From Blumeriella jaapii (lineage: Eukaryota > Ascomycota > Leotiomycetes > Helotiales > Drepanopezizaceae), in NCBI GenBank assembly GCA_009599575.1, contig VWND01000001.1:2480001-2544000 (forward strand): a stretch of 64,000 bases of DNA. Direction: 5' to 3'. Below, one piece after another: positions 31,946 to 44,600 of the stretch (its first letter is position 1; every line of letters starts with the position of its first letter). The notes beneath the pieces are model-generated. The model worked only from the letters and a program-made list of their open reading frames with translations, was not told where the DNA came from and searched no databases. Made by a program: the position numbers and the translations under genes.

Positions 31946-34543
31946 GATCGCAGACTGAGGGAGCATGAGCATCTGTTGTATAAGTTTGATCATCTTTTTG
32001 GCAAGTATCCGAACGGATTGTTGGGTTCCTAATCAATACATAAGTTCAGATTCACGCAACATTAGTCTAAATGCTCTTTTTTTTTATCTCACTGGGTTCG
32101 AGCTATTTTGCACGCTTTCTGGTTTGTAGTGTCATGGTACTTGACTCTGAGAGGAATGTTCGTGTTGCGATGGCGGTAGTACTTCAATCTATCGCAGTAG
32201 GTCTTATGTTCCAAATGCCACAATACAAACCGCACCGATGTGAATATCCAGCGTTTTTTTCCATTACAACTTTACTTGTGAACAAACTAAACTATGTTAG
32301 CAATTAAAATGGTCCCCGAAGAGGGAAACTGCTGCTTGATTCGGGCTCTTGACTAAGGCAAACGATACAGCACATGATTCAGAGTCTAGATCCTGTCGAT
32401 TGAAAGCTTCGGAGCCCAAAATGAAGCACGACGTTGTTGCGATCACGTCTAATCTTTAGTAAACTCATTATGTAGGCTGTGGATTATTTTCCCTGCTGAA
32501 TCAAGAGACCAATGGCAATGAAAGTATCTTTGACGGTGATTCCCAGCCCTCTTCGTATTTGGAAGCTGCCGGGGCTCGTCTAACTGTTTACTTCGGCTTG
32601 GACCTATTTGCCCCGCCGCTTTGAAAATCTCGAGTTAAGTGTTAAGATCAGAGGTTAAGTAAGGGTGCGAGATCCTCGTCTTCATAGTGAAAGCTGTCGA
32701 CGCTTGTGTTTTACCGCATTGAGTTGCTGTCCCAGAGTTCGTGGGGTCTTTTATACAGAAGATGAGAGGGCGCGATGGCCTTATGGCCTAGGGCCACTAA
32801 AAGTGCACAGGCTACAGGATCTTTCCTTTTGGGGCGATGATTCCGAAGAGTCACCAAATTGGGCCAGACGACAACTTCACGTGCTTTGGCGAGCACAATA
32901 CAAAGTTACCTACTGTACATGTTCCGAGGTATAGGAAACATATAACACTCATACATTGCTGTGTTGTGCACATGAAGAATGCACCCTTATCACCACTTGT
33001 GTTATGTTGCCAGTGGTCTTCTGATCTTCTAACTCTCTTAACTTGGATGCAACTTATCCTTTTTGTTGAAAGCTCAACTTCCACGGCGCAGACTAGATTA
33101 TTTGTTCTGGGAGGAAGAATTGGAGATGACAGCAAAATATCAGTTGATAACAGTCATACGAAACAGGTGTATCTCAAATCGTTGTAGAAAAGCCGATAGA
33201 AAAATAAAGAAATTGCAAAGATGAAAAAACCAAAAAACTCAAACATTACAAGGAGACGAGATGACACAGGTTCATCGGCTCACACTTCTTTTCTTAACCT
33301 GTCATCTCGGATTCCCTGGTTTGGGTCTATTGCTACAAGTTCTACTGGACTTGGGGTGATTTTACATCCTTGCTATTCGGTACCTGAAGTTGTTGGGCGG
33401 GCAGTTGCTCCTGCCAGCAAGAGTCACAGACTGCCGCTATTAGCTGTAGATATACTTGCAAGTTGTGTATAACCTTGCCTATTTCTTTTCAGTCATCCTT
33501 ACATGGCGCTCTATTCACCAGGCTCGGATGGACCGATTCAGAATAAGTGACTTCCGTGTGAGTTAGCGAAACCACAATTTAGCGAAACCACAATAGGCGA
33601 TATAAGTATATAAAGACCAGTTCGAACCATTCATTAAACAAAGATTGTCTCCAACGGTGCCGGAATGCAACAGCAGAAAGGTCACTTTTGGAATCAACCA
33701 ATATGTTACTTTTGTTCAACCCAAAGTATTCTATCATGCGAGGCTTTTTCTTCAACAAAGTTATGCTAAAAATATGTAAAACACGGTGATGTTATATCAA
33801 GCCAAGTAAACCAAGGGCACGATCGATTTGTACATAACAGTAGATTTGTATTCGACAGTGTATATCAACTGTTACCAACTCAAATTTTTGGATTTTACAC
33901 TATTTTTCAAAAGTAGAAGTCCCAAGCAACTGATTGTGGATTCAGCTACAGAGCTGTGCATTTACTCCAGTGCCAAAAACCGGGTGATCTCAGACGTGAA
34001 ATTTTGTCTACTAGCAATAGGTCAGTATCGACTCCAGTCTTAACCTTTTGAGGAATTACCTACCTGCATACAAAAAGAGTGCTTGATGCATACAACTCCA
34101 AGCAACTCGTCTTTTTGAAATCAGTAACCCTGTATTTGGAGAGCATTTTGATTCGATCGGCTTCTAGGCGGGAAGATGTGTCTGTTTTGTTCTGCCATCT
34201 AGCAATGGTATCGGCCGGTCTTCCGGGCAAAAACAGAAGCAGGAACGGGATGTAAGAGACTGACTGGAAGAGAAGATATTTGATTCGCATTTTGATCCTA
34301 TGAACGCCGCGCTGTTTCCACACTACCTAGACACTGCCAAGAAGTAAGGAGAGAGGGACAATCGTACACTCTTGGCCTGCCTCGAGTGTTCCCATCCCAA
34401 AGCTCAAGACCGCTGCCACCAAACACCATTGCTAGGAAAAGACTTCGCATAATCCGTAGACCCCCGTTATCCATGCCACGTTGACAAGTCCTTCATTACT
34501 GCTCCGTTCTCTGGCCATCATCTTCCTCCCCCCACCCATTTGT
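31946..34543. other. Intergenic stretch, no gene seen
   Basis: About 2.6 kb, moderately AT-rich, with no recognisable domain on either strand. A direct repeat TTAGCGAAACCACAAT-like (twice) lies near 33562-33595. The right end is the 3' flank of UBC6. Confidence 0.45.
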
Positions 34544-35484
34544 CTAATTGCGACCACCGTCTCCCAGCAGTCGCGCAATCAACACATAAGTGAAAATTAC
34601 AGCGCCAAAGACCAGCAGCTTATTTCTCCGGACCCATCCCCTCCCTTCCTGGCCCACAGCCCTCCCACTCTCCACGACCGCCCCGGCCAGTGCCACGCTC
34701 CCACTTGGCCTCCTCAACCCGATTCCCGGCCCACACTGCTTATCCTCCTTGTCCTCGGGCGCTGGGCTCCCGGTCAGCAGGTCGACCTTGTTCTCCTTCA
34801 TCCAGATCCAATTCTCGCGATCTACTTCCTCCCACTCGCTCTTGAACTTCACGCCTCCATCCCCAGCCTTGACGTTTCCCTTCGCTCCCGGCTTGCCCGT
34901 GATACTCGCGTGGCTACCACCACCCGTCGAGTTCCACCACCTGCTTCGCTGCGCGCCCACCTGCGCTCCGCCTCCGTGGCGCCCACGGAGCCGGTCGTCA
35001 TCTCCTCGGAGGTCATGAAGGAGAGGAGGCCGATGAGGATGGTGGAGACTTCCCAGGCCGGATTGAAGGATTTGGGGTGGAAGTCGGAAATGGAGAGGCA
35101 GAGGCGGGTCGAGGGCTGGAAACGGCCGCTGGGCGTGTGCATGCGGATGGCGGGGGGCGCGAAGGGATAGGTGGGCGGGAAGATGAGAGTGCCCCAATAC
35201 TGGCCGTTATGGTAGGGCGTGTCGGGGGGGCCAGTGAGGATGTAGTGCCATCTAGAGACGGTCTTAGCAATGCGATTGAACGACACGAGAGCTGCACTTG
35301 ATCATGGAAGAGGGGGGACGCACTCGAGGATGTTAGATTCGGAAGGGTGGGCAGTGATGTAGGGCGGAGGGTTTGCGGATATGGTTTTGTACTCGCGAGT
35401 GAGCTGTTCCTGTCAGAATGCATGCCACTATTCCCAGATGCTGTGTGAACCACGTACCCGATTGTTGGCTGCGCGACTGGCCAT
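34544..35484 (-). CDS. UBC6: ER tail-anchored ubiquitin-conjugating enzyme Ubc6, one apparent frameshift
   Basis: Exons are 35484-35458, 35403-35324 and 35251-34544, with introns of 54 and 72 bp; the first joins 'MASRAANNR|LTREYKTI', the second 'SNILE|WHYILTGPPDTPY'. An E2 of the ER degradation pathway (Doa10 partner). The catalytic Cys falls at position 87 in 'QPSTRLCLSISDFHPKSFNP', the same number as in yeast Ubc6. The tail anchor is 'NKLLVFGAVIFTYVLIARLL' at the extreme C-terminus, facing the ER membrane. Between 'GATEAERRWA' and 'QRSRWWNSTGGG' the frame must drop two bases inside GCGCGC at 34951-34956; uncorrected, translation ends at 34849 without the anchor. Corrected length is 270 aa. 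It is divergent from SAM50. Confidence 0.9.
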
Positions 35485-35813
35485 TGTGAGATCTTGCTCG
35501 AGGCTGACGACAGTCGGGATGCGGTTGTGAAATAGGAAGAGCAAAGATCGCGTCGCTGTGTTCTAGTCGGTAAGGATGGTGTTGAACTTGGATTCTGAGA
35601 GAGCCGTCTGGCGAGAGGGGGTAGAGGTCGAGCTTGTAGTTGTATTCGAGGTCGAGGAGTTGAAAGGGAAGATGTCATGTTTCGTGCTGTACTGTAAGGT
35701 TCGCCGCCTTCGGTCGCTGACACGTGACTGCAAGCCGCCAGTAGCTGGGACAAGGCTGACAGCTTTTAGAAAGTAAACAAACCACCCTCTCTACCTTACT
35801 CTCTACACCCACG
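35485..35813. promoter_or_regulatory. Shared divergent promoter region (UBC6 / SAM50)
   Basis: 329 bp between the two ATGs. It is TATA-less in both directions, as usual for housekeeping genes. Confidence 0.5.
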
Positions 35814-37509
35814 ATGGCCGACTCCGAGGATGAGGTGAGTGTCGCTATTCGGGAAAAGAACAGGAAATGGATCGTTAACACACAAGCATAGCTCCTCGAG
35901 AGTCTCCGCCGACAGAGCGACCCCAAGAAGGAAGAGGAGAAAGCAAAGGCCGTCGCGGCGAGAGAAGCAGAGCTGAATGCGCGCGCACAGCAACGACTTA
36001 TGGAATTGGTGAGCCTTTGCCCTATTCTTTGCCTTTTCTTTGCCTTTTCTCTTAGACAACTAGCATCGACTCACCAGAGCAGATAGGTTCCAACTCCACT
36101 CTGCCCGTCACCATCTCCTCCGTCCGTCTCATCGGCGCAACACACACCCGCCGCTCGTTCCTAGATCGCATCTTTGACCCTTTACTCTCTGCGAATCACG
36201 ATGTCCCATATACCCTCCAAGAAGCATTACAGGACGTCGGGACGGCGGCGGATAAGCTGAGAGCATTCGGTACGCCTTCTACCATTTCCAAGACTGCATG
36301 TGTATTGATATCACCAAGACATTTTCCAACCCACCCTCTCGACCTTCGTCGATCGTCCCTCGCCCAGTGATCCCTACTCCACCCCAACCGACATCAATAT
36401 ATATATTCGTGCCCCGGAACGCTCCCGTCTGTCCCTCAAAACCGGCACCGACGTCGGTAATTTCGAGGCTTCCGGCTACGCGAATGCCACCCTCCGCAAC
36501 ATCTTGGGTGGCGCCGAGTCACTCGACCTCTCCATATCGAAAGGCACCCGAACACGCTCCTTCTACCAGGCAGCCTTCCGCGCTCCAATCAACAGTGACC
36601 CTACAAAATGGCTTACCGTTGACGCCCTGCAGAGCAGCACCTTGAAAGGGTGGGCGAGCCATGAGGAGGTGTTGACGGGCGGAGGCGTGAAGTATAGCTG
36701 GGCTGTGAAGGGAGGAGCGCAGCATGTGCTAGGCTATTCAGGATTGTGGAGACAGATTACGGGTTTGAGCGGAAATGCCAGTCCGACGGTACGCGCCGAC
36801 GCTGGAGATAGCGTGAAGAGCAGTATCTCTCATACGTATTCAAACGACCAAAGGAATCACCCGTTCCTACCTGATTCGGGCTACCTGATCAAAACCGTGT
36901 CCGAAATCGCCGGATGGGGACCGTTGAGGGGGGACGTGGCGTTCTGGAAGTCAGAAGTCGAGTCCTCGCTCGCTCTCAAGGTGCCAGTACCAGGCATGAA
37001 AGCCGGTAGCGGCGTGAGCTTCACCAGCGGCTTCAGAGCAGGCATGCTCTACCCGCTCGCAGTCGGCTTCAGCGGCCCAGCCAAACAGAGTCGGATCAAC
37101 GACCGCTTCCAGCTCGGCGGCCCCATGGACGTGCGCGGCTTCAAGCTCTCCGGCCTGGGGCCGCGCGACGGCCCGGACGCCGTAGGCGGCGACATCTTCG
37201 CCGCCGCGTCCGCGAACCTGCTCGTCCCATTCCCGCGCGTCGGCAAGGAATCGCCGCTGCGCATGCAGCTTCGCCAACGCCGGCCGGCTGCTGGCGCTGC
37301 AGGATGCCGACGGGAACACGCAGAAGAGCGTGTATCGTACGCTGGCGCAGCTGGGCGATGGTGTGCCCAGCTTGGCGGCGGGCGTGGGAGTCGTGTATGC
37401 GCACCCGATGGCGCGGTTCGAGCTGAATTTCAGCTTGCCGCTTGTGCTGAGACGCGGGGAGGAGGGGAGGAAGGGTTTGCAGTTTGGGGTGGGCTTAAAC
37501 TTCTTGTAG
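35814..37509 (+). CDS. SAM50: Mitochondrial outer-membrane assembly protein Sam50, one apparent frameshift
   Basis: Exons are 35814-35834, 35892-36008, 36083-36269 and 36319-37509; introns of 57, 74 and 49 bp have good donors. Omp85/BamA-family barrel that inserts beta-barrel proteins into the mitochondrial outer membrane (SAM complex). After a charged helix, a POTRA-like region ('ISSVRLIGATHTRRSFLDRI', 'YTLQEALQDVGTAADKLRAF|DIF') precedes the 16-strand barrel; the hallmark 'VRGF' loop motif is at residues 380-383 in 'GGPMDVRGFKLSGLGPRDGP'. At 37269 the frame breaks: 'SPLRMQ' must be joined to 'FANAGRLLALQDADG', i.e. one base skipped or two missing. The restored C-terminus ends 'GLQFGVGLNFL', a proper beta-signal. 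About 504 aa, normal for the family. Confidence 0.93.
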
Positions 37510-39863
37510 CACTCGCGCATGGAGGAGGGATGGGCTGAACACACGGATGTACTGTATGTGTGTCTGTCTGTACTATGAAATGGCGTGTGATAGCAGCGAG
37601 GCGGTCAAAAGCAAGATGGCTTCACGATTACCGTATTCGTAACTGCACGAGGAATGAAAAGGGAAGAATCGTCTAAGCAAGAGCGCGAGCCATCAAGGTG
37701 TTTACTCTACCTCGCTTATCTAGCCCCTTTCTCTCTGGCCGCTTCGCAGGTATCCATCAGGGTATGAGAGGCAATCCCTCCCCATATAGTAGGGTCGTGC
37801 AGGCCCTATCTACCGTTCCATTATCTCTTTGTTGACTTGGTCTTTTCGCTTCGTATCTCTTTTTGTCGTGTCTGTCTGTGTACGCTCGCGTACACTGGTC
37901 TCTCGGGGACTCTTTTTCTTTTGGTGATAAAAACCAGCATCAAGCGCTTGCAGTATCTTTAGCTGGTTTTGTTTACAAAGTCTCTCCGTTCTCTTCTCTT
38001 GTTTATTTTCTCTTTTCTCTTTTCTCTTCTTCTCTTTTCTCTCCTTCTCTTTCCTCTTCTTCTCTTTTCTCTCCTTCTCCTTTCTCTCTTTCTCATTTCT
38101 CTTCTTCCCTTTTGAATCGTTTGGCCTATCAGGTTCAAGCAGCCACACACCCCTATTTTCCGTTCTTAGAGTACAGCAGCGGTTACTATCCCGGTGATGC
38201 CAACATTCTAGACTACCGTGAGCTGTAGCTAACAGCGACCTCAGTCCTGCCGCACAATCGGTCGCCTGACATGGGGATCAAAAGGACAAGGTACCTAGCA
38301 TTCTCGTTATCGTAGCGCTTTGCGCGCGCGAGCAGGCGATCTGCTGTACATGACTCTGAAGAATACTCGGAAAAAAAAAGGGGGGGGAGCTGAAAAAAAA
38401 TGGATTGGGCTATACACCTTGTGCCTGTTGTAAAAGGAATAGGAAGGAATGGAAGGTGCGAAGGTGTCGAGTACTCACTTGTGAAGTTGTAAGTGACTCC
38501 CCTTCCATCTCCTTGAAAAACATCTTCTACGTGGACTAGAGAGGAGAAGGGAGTACATGAAAGCCAATTGCCACAGGTTTACAGTGTCATAGAAAGCATC
38601 AACCAGACACCACTTTCGAAGGACATCTTGCATCGTGTATTGGTCTATGCCAGGGTGGGTTCTTATATGCTTACTATCCTTGGGACAATTTATCATTCTG
38701 GTTTTTAGCTCATATGAGAATCCAAGAGTGGCGGTTACTGTTCCGTTTTCATTCCCTTTTTCCTTTCATTTGTATCGAGAACTGGTTGCAGTTGATTTCT
38801 ATCATGAGAGTCCTGTCTGCTTTTGCTTCTGTTTCTGCTTTTGACGCTGTGTTTATTTCTTCCCTTTCTTCAGAGTACTCGCTTCGCATCACCTCTGCAA
38901 TGTGCAGCCGGTCAAGAAGTGGAGTCACCAGACTGGAATTTGCAGTGGTGTAGAAAAGAACAGGAGCCTTCAAGCAAACCAAGAGAGGCAGTACCATGAC
39001 CTGGGGACACGGACGGCAACGTCTAGTGTTGGACGTGGACGCGCTGCCCACTTCTTCAGACAGACTAAATTTCAACTATTCTTGGGAAGAGAGAATGTAG
39101 AGGAGCAGGCTGGGGCTCATACTCCTTTCTAGGCACCCACGAGAAATGCGCTTTTCGTTGTGAATCGAATCTTTCCGTTGTCAGGTGTTTCTTGTTGTCA
39201 GATTCAGGCTTGTTGTTAATGGCAACAGCGACAGCGTTTACCCGAGCGGGAAATTAGCACATCTGAGAAGTTGAAACAAGTCTGGTTTTTCATTGCCTAA
39301 AATGGTCCCTTTGACTAAGTATGAAATGGTCTAGAGAGCTCCACGGACTCGCGACTCCGTGTATAGATGTGTCTTGGTAGTTTGTTTGCATACTTTGTTT
39401 AGTACCTCCGAGGAAGGAATTTTATAGTACTTCCTATCCTTCCCGGGGTACCTACACTTCATTCTCTTACGCCGTGTCCTTCTCGCTTTGCTCGTGTAGT
39501 GCAGAGTCAAGCGCGAGGCACTGAGTCACTCCATTGCCATGAGACAACTGTCATGCCATTTCAGAACGTTGTTACTTCTTCAAAACAGTCACAATCGTTT
39601 GAGCAAGAGCAAGCCGTCATGTTAACGAATGTATTCCAAGTTCCATCCCATTGAAGCTAGCTCCTAGTCCTTCCTCGCCAATAGCCCAGGCTCCTCCTCG
39701 TCAAGAACAAGACTCCGATAACGCATGTACTGTACGCCCGACGACCGATCTCTCGACCACCCTACACAAACATCTCTCGATATCAAACGTCCATCGAATA
39801 GCGCCAAAAGCGACGCAGTTGCTGAAGTCTATGCACCGAGGCCGTTGGGATGGTGATGGGCGT
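37510..39863. other. Intergenic stretch, no gene seen
   Basis: Contains a long TTCTC-type pyrimidine repeat (separate entry). Frames rich in KEKRKEK on the minus strand derive from this repeat and are not proteins. Confidence 0.5.
37983..38112. repeat. TTCTC/TTTCTCTT pyrimidine microsatellite
   Basis: About 130 bases of almost pure pyrimidine on the plus strand, built from degenerate TTTTCTC and TCTTC units, in the 3' flank of SAM50. Confidence 0.85.
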
Positions 39864-39996
39864 TTAGTGCTACGGATCAGGGTCAGCGGTCGACTTTCAC
39901 GATAGACCGGGAAGGAAAGAGACGTACGGAGCAGCAAGAGCAGCTGTCGCAGGAGCTGCATCCGCTGCACTTAGCACATGAGCAGTCTCCGGCCAT
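39864..39996 (-). CDS. Metallothionein-like peptide, 24 aa, 8 Cys
   Basis: Exon 1 is 39996-39928 and exon 2 is 39869-39864 (CAC TAA). The 58-bp intron has donor gtacgt, branch ctgac and acceptor gtag. The peptide starts 'MAGDCSCAKCSGC' and has Cys at 5, 7, 10, 13, 16, 19, 21 and 22, then Ser-His; nothing else but small residues. It would bind Cu(I) or Zn/Cd in the cytosol. Without splicing the frame would run 16 more residues of unrelated sequence ending at 39883. The ATG has a good context (CACCATGG). CATATATG near 40120 could be a TATA element. It differs in spacing from the classical Neurospora pattern seen in the gene 1.4 kb away on the same strand. Confidence 0.75.
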
Positions 39997-41396
39997 GGTG
40001 GTGGTTGAGGGGGAGAGTTGAAGATGGAGTTTGAAGTTGTGTGGGTTGAGTGTTTGGTCTGAAGCTTGGATCTTGTGTTGGTGAAGAAGCAGAAGCAAGA
40101 CCCTGGAGAAGAAGTGAGGAACATATATGCTTCTTGCCTCGCACCTAGCTCGGTCATGGGAACGAAAGCGAGCATGTGAGTCGATGCTAGGTTTCGAGCT
40201 GCATCGGAGGTTCTGCTCGTTTCTCTACGGCGTACACACCACACCCTCAGCTGGCAAAGTCAAATCACGACCGCGCGATATGCCTAGTGGAACGATTCTC
40301 GTGGATTGGTGGGGGCATCTATCTTAGCACTACGCCGGGAGGGTCTATCACGAGTGCAGCGTGCAAGTGATAGCTCTGACGGCGAGGCCCAATAGGGTCT
40401 AATTGGACAAGACGAAAAGAGTACAGGTTGTGCTCGGGAGAGACATGATTGGAGTGAGCGACTGGAGGGGCTGGGCTGAGGCGGATGCTGGTGAGGACGA
40501 AATGGAATTGAGCGTGTGGGAGCAGAGTCGTGTGTACGGGGGGCCTTCGATACCTTTTTGATCGTTTGAAGGCTAACGCAACATTCTAGCAAATTGGGAT
40601 GCACCTTCATATCCGATATCAAAAGAAACGTGTATGCAGACATGCATTGGGCCGTGTTTCTTCGCGACGCTCGCTTCAATCAAAACATCGACCTCGGTTA
40701 GCAGTACCACGAACGCAGCGGGGTGAACGCGATAAGGACCGCGGGCAAATGGAGCCCAGGGTCTCATTACACTGGTGCGAAGGACATCCGCGGGGACCAT
40801 TCTATCAACATGTCATAAAGATAGGTTGATAATCGCGTTGGGTCATAAGTGACGGGAGGGCTCGGAGAGGCAGTGGTGGGGGTCTAGGAGAAGGTTTGAC
40901 GGCGCAACGCACGAAACCACCCAGGGCTGGGCTACGGGATTGCGCGGGTCGGTTCGGAGCAGGCCGCTGGGTGGTGGAACGATGGAGTGAGTCGCGGAGC
41001 CGTTTGCTCGAGAAAGCTGACGTCGAGATCGCATAGCCAGCCTGTCAGGCAAGACAAAACTCGGAAACGGTGTGAAGAAGAATATCAAAATCGTGCTAGT
41101 CTACGATGGGTCACATTCATGCAATTTGGAGGGAAGAATCAGGTCTGTGGACATGAGTCGGCAACCAAAGCTTTTAGTGATTGACTGGAAGCTGTCAGGC
41201 AGTTCATCCCCTCCACCCCCCTCCCTGACGAGTCCAAATCCGCCTCTCCCTCTGGTATCAGCCTCTCATGCGATCCATGACCATATCACCAAGCCCGCAA
41301 AGCAAGCCGCCAACGACAAGCTCAAAATTTCCGAGTCGAAGAAGTGAAGTGTTGAAGTACAAGAGAATGCGAGAAGCAGCGTGGTGTTTGAGTGAC
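39997..41396. other. Intergenic stretch between two metallothionein genes
   Basis: I looked for further Cys-rich mini-exons and saw none. Open frames of 60-130 codons have no motifs. Confidence 0.45.
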
Positions 41397-41608
41397 TTAT
41401 TTTCCGCAGCTAGAGCAAGAGCAGCTAGATCCGCAGTTGCCTATAATCCCATAAGTACGGATCCTGCTCAACCAGACACTTCGCCGGCACAGGCGGTTAT
41501 CGTCCTCGAGACGCGACCAAAGTGGGACGGTGAAGAAGGGAGGGGTAGCTAAGACACGCGGGAGAACCTACAGGAAGAAGCGCCCGAGCATCCACAGTTT
41601 CCCTTCAT
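41397..41608 (-). CDS. Neurospora-type copper metallothionein, 26 aa, 7 Cys
   Basis: Exon 1 is 41608-41572 and exon 2 is 41440-41397, split by a 131-bp intron (donor gtaggt, acceptor ttatag) inside a Cys codon. The joined 81-nt CDS gives a 26-aa peptide beginning 'MKGNCGCSGASSC' and ending 'SCSCSSCGK', with Cys at 5, 7, 13, 15, 19, 21 and 24: exactly the seven-Cys arrangement of the copper metallothionein of Neurospora crassa. It sequesters Cu(I) in the cytosol. CGTATAAATT at 41730-41721 (minus) is a plausible TATA box, about 115 bp upstream. Expected to be copper-induced from family knowledge; no specific metal-response element was identified. The unusually long intron separates the two halves, so simple ORF finding misses it. 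Confidence 0.9.
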
Positions 41609-44600
41609 GATGACTGAGTGCTGGAGTAGTATGGAGAGGTGGTTTTGGGGGATGTTTGTTTGATGTCTGATGTTGTTGCTGTAGGCTATCAAGCAGTCTC
41701 TGCAAAGGTGGGAAGGCCACAATTTATACGATTCCCGTCAAGATCCGGTCAAGCCCCACTCTGTGCGTTAACCAACCACTTACAGCGTTGTGCCTTGTGA
41801 GCATTTTGTGCGGTGGCACTGTGTAGATCATGCGTGCGTGCGTCTTTTGTGCGGTTTCTGCACCTTGGGACGGAGCTAGCTGGATAAGTCCATAGTAGAA
41901 CGCCAAAAGACGATCACAGCTCTTGTTTTACGTCTTAGTAAAAGGAATGTTAAAAGGCGATCGATCGGCTTACTAAATGTACCAATATTAGACTCGTGCC
42001 ACAGCCAAGGATCGAGGACTGGACGGTTTGGGAATTTAACGACTGTTTACTTTTGCACCTGCTTAAACTTGATCAGTGTTCGTTATGTGAACTTCAATAA
42101 CGAGATTTTACTTGGACCTGGCGTGGATTTTAGGTAGTTAATTATATGCCCATGTGAATATCACGTACACTGGGGTTCTGCGTTTTGTGGGTTTAAATCG
42201 TCAAGTGATATGCTTTGCTGGAGTCCAGACACAGCAAGACCCACGTGATGTGATCTCTTGTTGTGCTATGGTCTGTATGTATTATTTATAGGCCACCGAC
42301 GACGGTATCCCGGAACTTCCTCTTGCCGATCCTTCTGGCGATGTCTGCCTTTCCGCGAGCTGCCAATTTGGCTCTGATGCAGGGTCTGCTATGAAATCGG
42401 CGTTTCCGCCCATCGAAATCTACTTGATACAGGACTCCTCTATACATCCTCTGGAGTAAACATGTGATTATACGTCACTCTGCTTCAAAATTTGCTATTG
42501 TCAACCAGAATTTACTTCCAGTGGAATGTCATGGGTCCTTGAAATTTACCCGTGGAACGTCAATTCTACGTGGAACAACAGAGAACCGAGACAACGAGCT
42601 GTTGAAGATAGATGCCAGTAGCTGGATTGATTGACTGCAAGGCACGTGAACGCAGTTCAGTGGTTTCCAATCTTGAGATCTGGTCTCGAGTGTGCCCCAG
42701 GGGCTTCTCGTAGGTACTTTGCCTGCTTCTCGTCGAAGACGACAGAAGGCGTCATCAAAGGTAACCCGAGGAGGATGATAAAGCATGTTATCCAGGACTA
42801 TTCTTTCTACGCGTAGATTTGAGCAACTGAATAACAGCTACGTGTCAATCACTTGTTATGACAGCGGCAACTCAATCTGATCTGATAATTTATCAACGCG
42901 AATAAACAGCGCGCTTGATGATTCACAACCTCTGAAGCAGGACCTTCGGCATATTTACATCTCAGAACTTGAAGGAGCCAGGAATAATGGCGGGTAGCTC
43001 GGGTTTGAGAGCCAAGTATGGAAAATAGCAAAAGAAAGAGCGGTGGCGACGTACTGTACAGAAGAAGAAGGTAGATGATTGAAAAAGGCAGTTGGGGTGA
43101 GGGTGGATTTGGACAAGAGCTGCATTGTCTTGGAACCTTAGTAACAAGAATGAGCCAATCTCCAAACATCAATCAAAGAAATTTTGGACTATTCTTACTG
43201 CTCCCCATCGACTGATCTTTTGGTTAGCCGCTTACGTATGTCCTCCTCGTGGTCCTTTTGACGCTATGCCCTCCTGGTGGTCCTTATGTTCTACGATGTT
43301 TTGCTTGGCGTCAAAAGGACCACGAGGAGGACATACGTAAGCGGCTATGCTCTGTAGATCTGGGGTGCGTGGATGTAGCTTTTGGGTCGTTCAGGTTGCT
43401 GCTTACATGCGGAGCCCGCACGATACGTGTTGGTTCGTCGGGGTGAATTTGTATCAAGCACACAAAGTGGCGACTTGGATCTGTCAATTGTCTCGAATTA
43501 CTATGCAAGTGTTCTAAGCTACAGGAATAGTGATATACGATGTGTATACGAGTGGTGGGCGGGGAGGGGGTTGTGATGCTAAGGCGCTACTCTCTGTAGT
43601 AGTTCTGTACGCTGTATACGAAGTCGTATTCGGCTGTCTGTTTAGCGGAAGGATTGAAAAGCGAAATTGCTACTGTGGAAATGAGTATCGAACATACTAT
43701 GCGTGGAGATTTTCATGGCGGCTATAGCCGTGTCAAGGATCGCTTAAGTTCTGATTCTGTCGTTATCTAAACGACCGGAACACACTAAGTGACAGTTATT
43801 CTGTGGCGCGGTGCTGAGCAACTCCAAGCTCCACGCTTTCAGAACGACGTGATGAGAGAGTGTGAGTGAGGTCAGGTTCCTGACACTGAGTGGCAGCCCT
43901 ATTTGGGTTTTTGAAGCGGGCCAAAAAAGCTCCACCGTGTTCGGAACATCGGAAGCCTTTGAGTATTTAATGAGCATGTACAAGAGGCGCAGGAAGAACA
44001 GAGGTGCAGCGGCCTGAAAGAGTCAAGTGCGCTCACTACGCGCTATTTAATCGGAGAATCATCAAGTTGATGATTGATTGCAACTCGTATTTTGTAAATT
44101 TACTCTATGTCTTCTTTACAGCTAAACAACGCTTCGGCTTAGTCTCAATGAAAAGCTCTGCTTGAATAGTTGCAGCTGCGTAGCTTGAAGCTGAGCCGGA
44201 AAAAAGCAAATTGAAAAGCTTCTTTTTCAAAACCGATATCGAGAACTCCAGAGAGTTATGCAAAAGACACTCGACGAAACTATCGTGACACATACTAATT
44301 CTACTAGCTTTCCGACTTAAGCTTGCGCAAAAATCAGAAAAGCGGCCTGCTTTCTTTCAAGGTAGATCTCGAACATTGCAAGCATAGCTACCTTGACGAA
44401 TCGTAGGCTGAAAACGGAGATTGCAGCAAATGTGACTATAAGACCCGCTGATATGACCAGCTGATGAAGTGAACAACAACAGCTTCGCGTCATTAATGGC
44501 GTGTAAGCTCAGAGTTCTTACGTATCGGAGGAAGGTGGGAGACAAATCGATTTGAAGTTCTAAAAAAGGCTGCGGAATTGTATACATGACTGATTGAAAT

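Noticed and set aside
37810..38148. Lys/Glu/Arg-rich 112-codon minus-strand frame
   Set aside because: Produced by the TTCTC microsatellite; low-complexity only.
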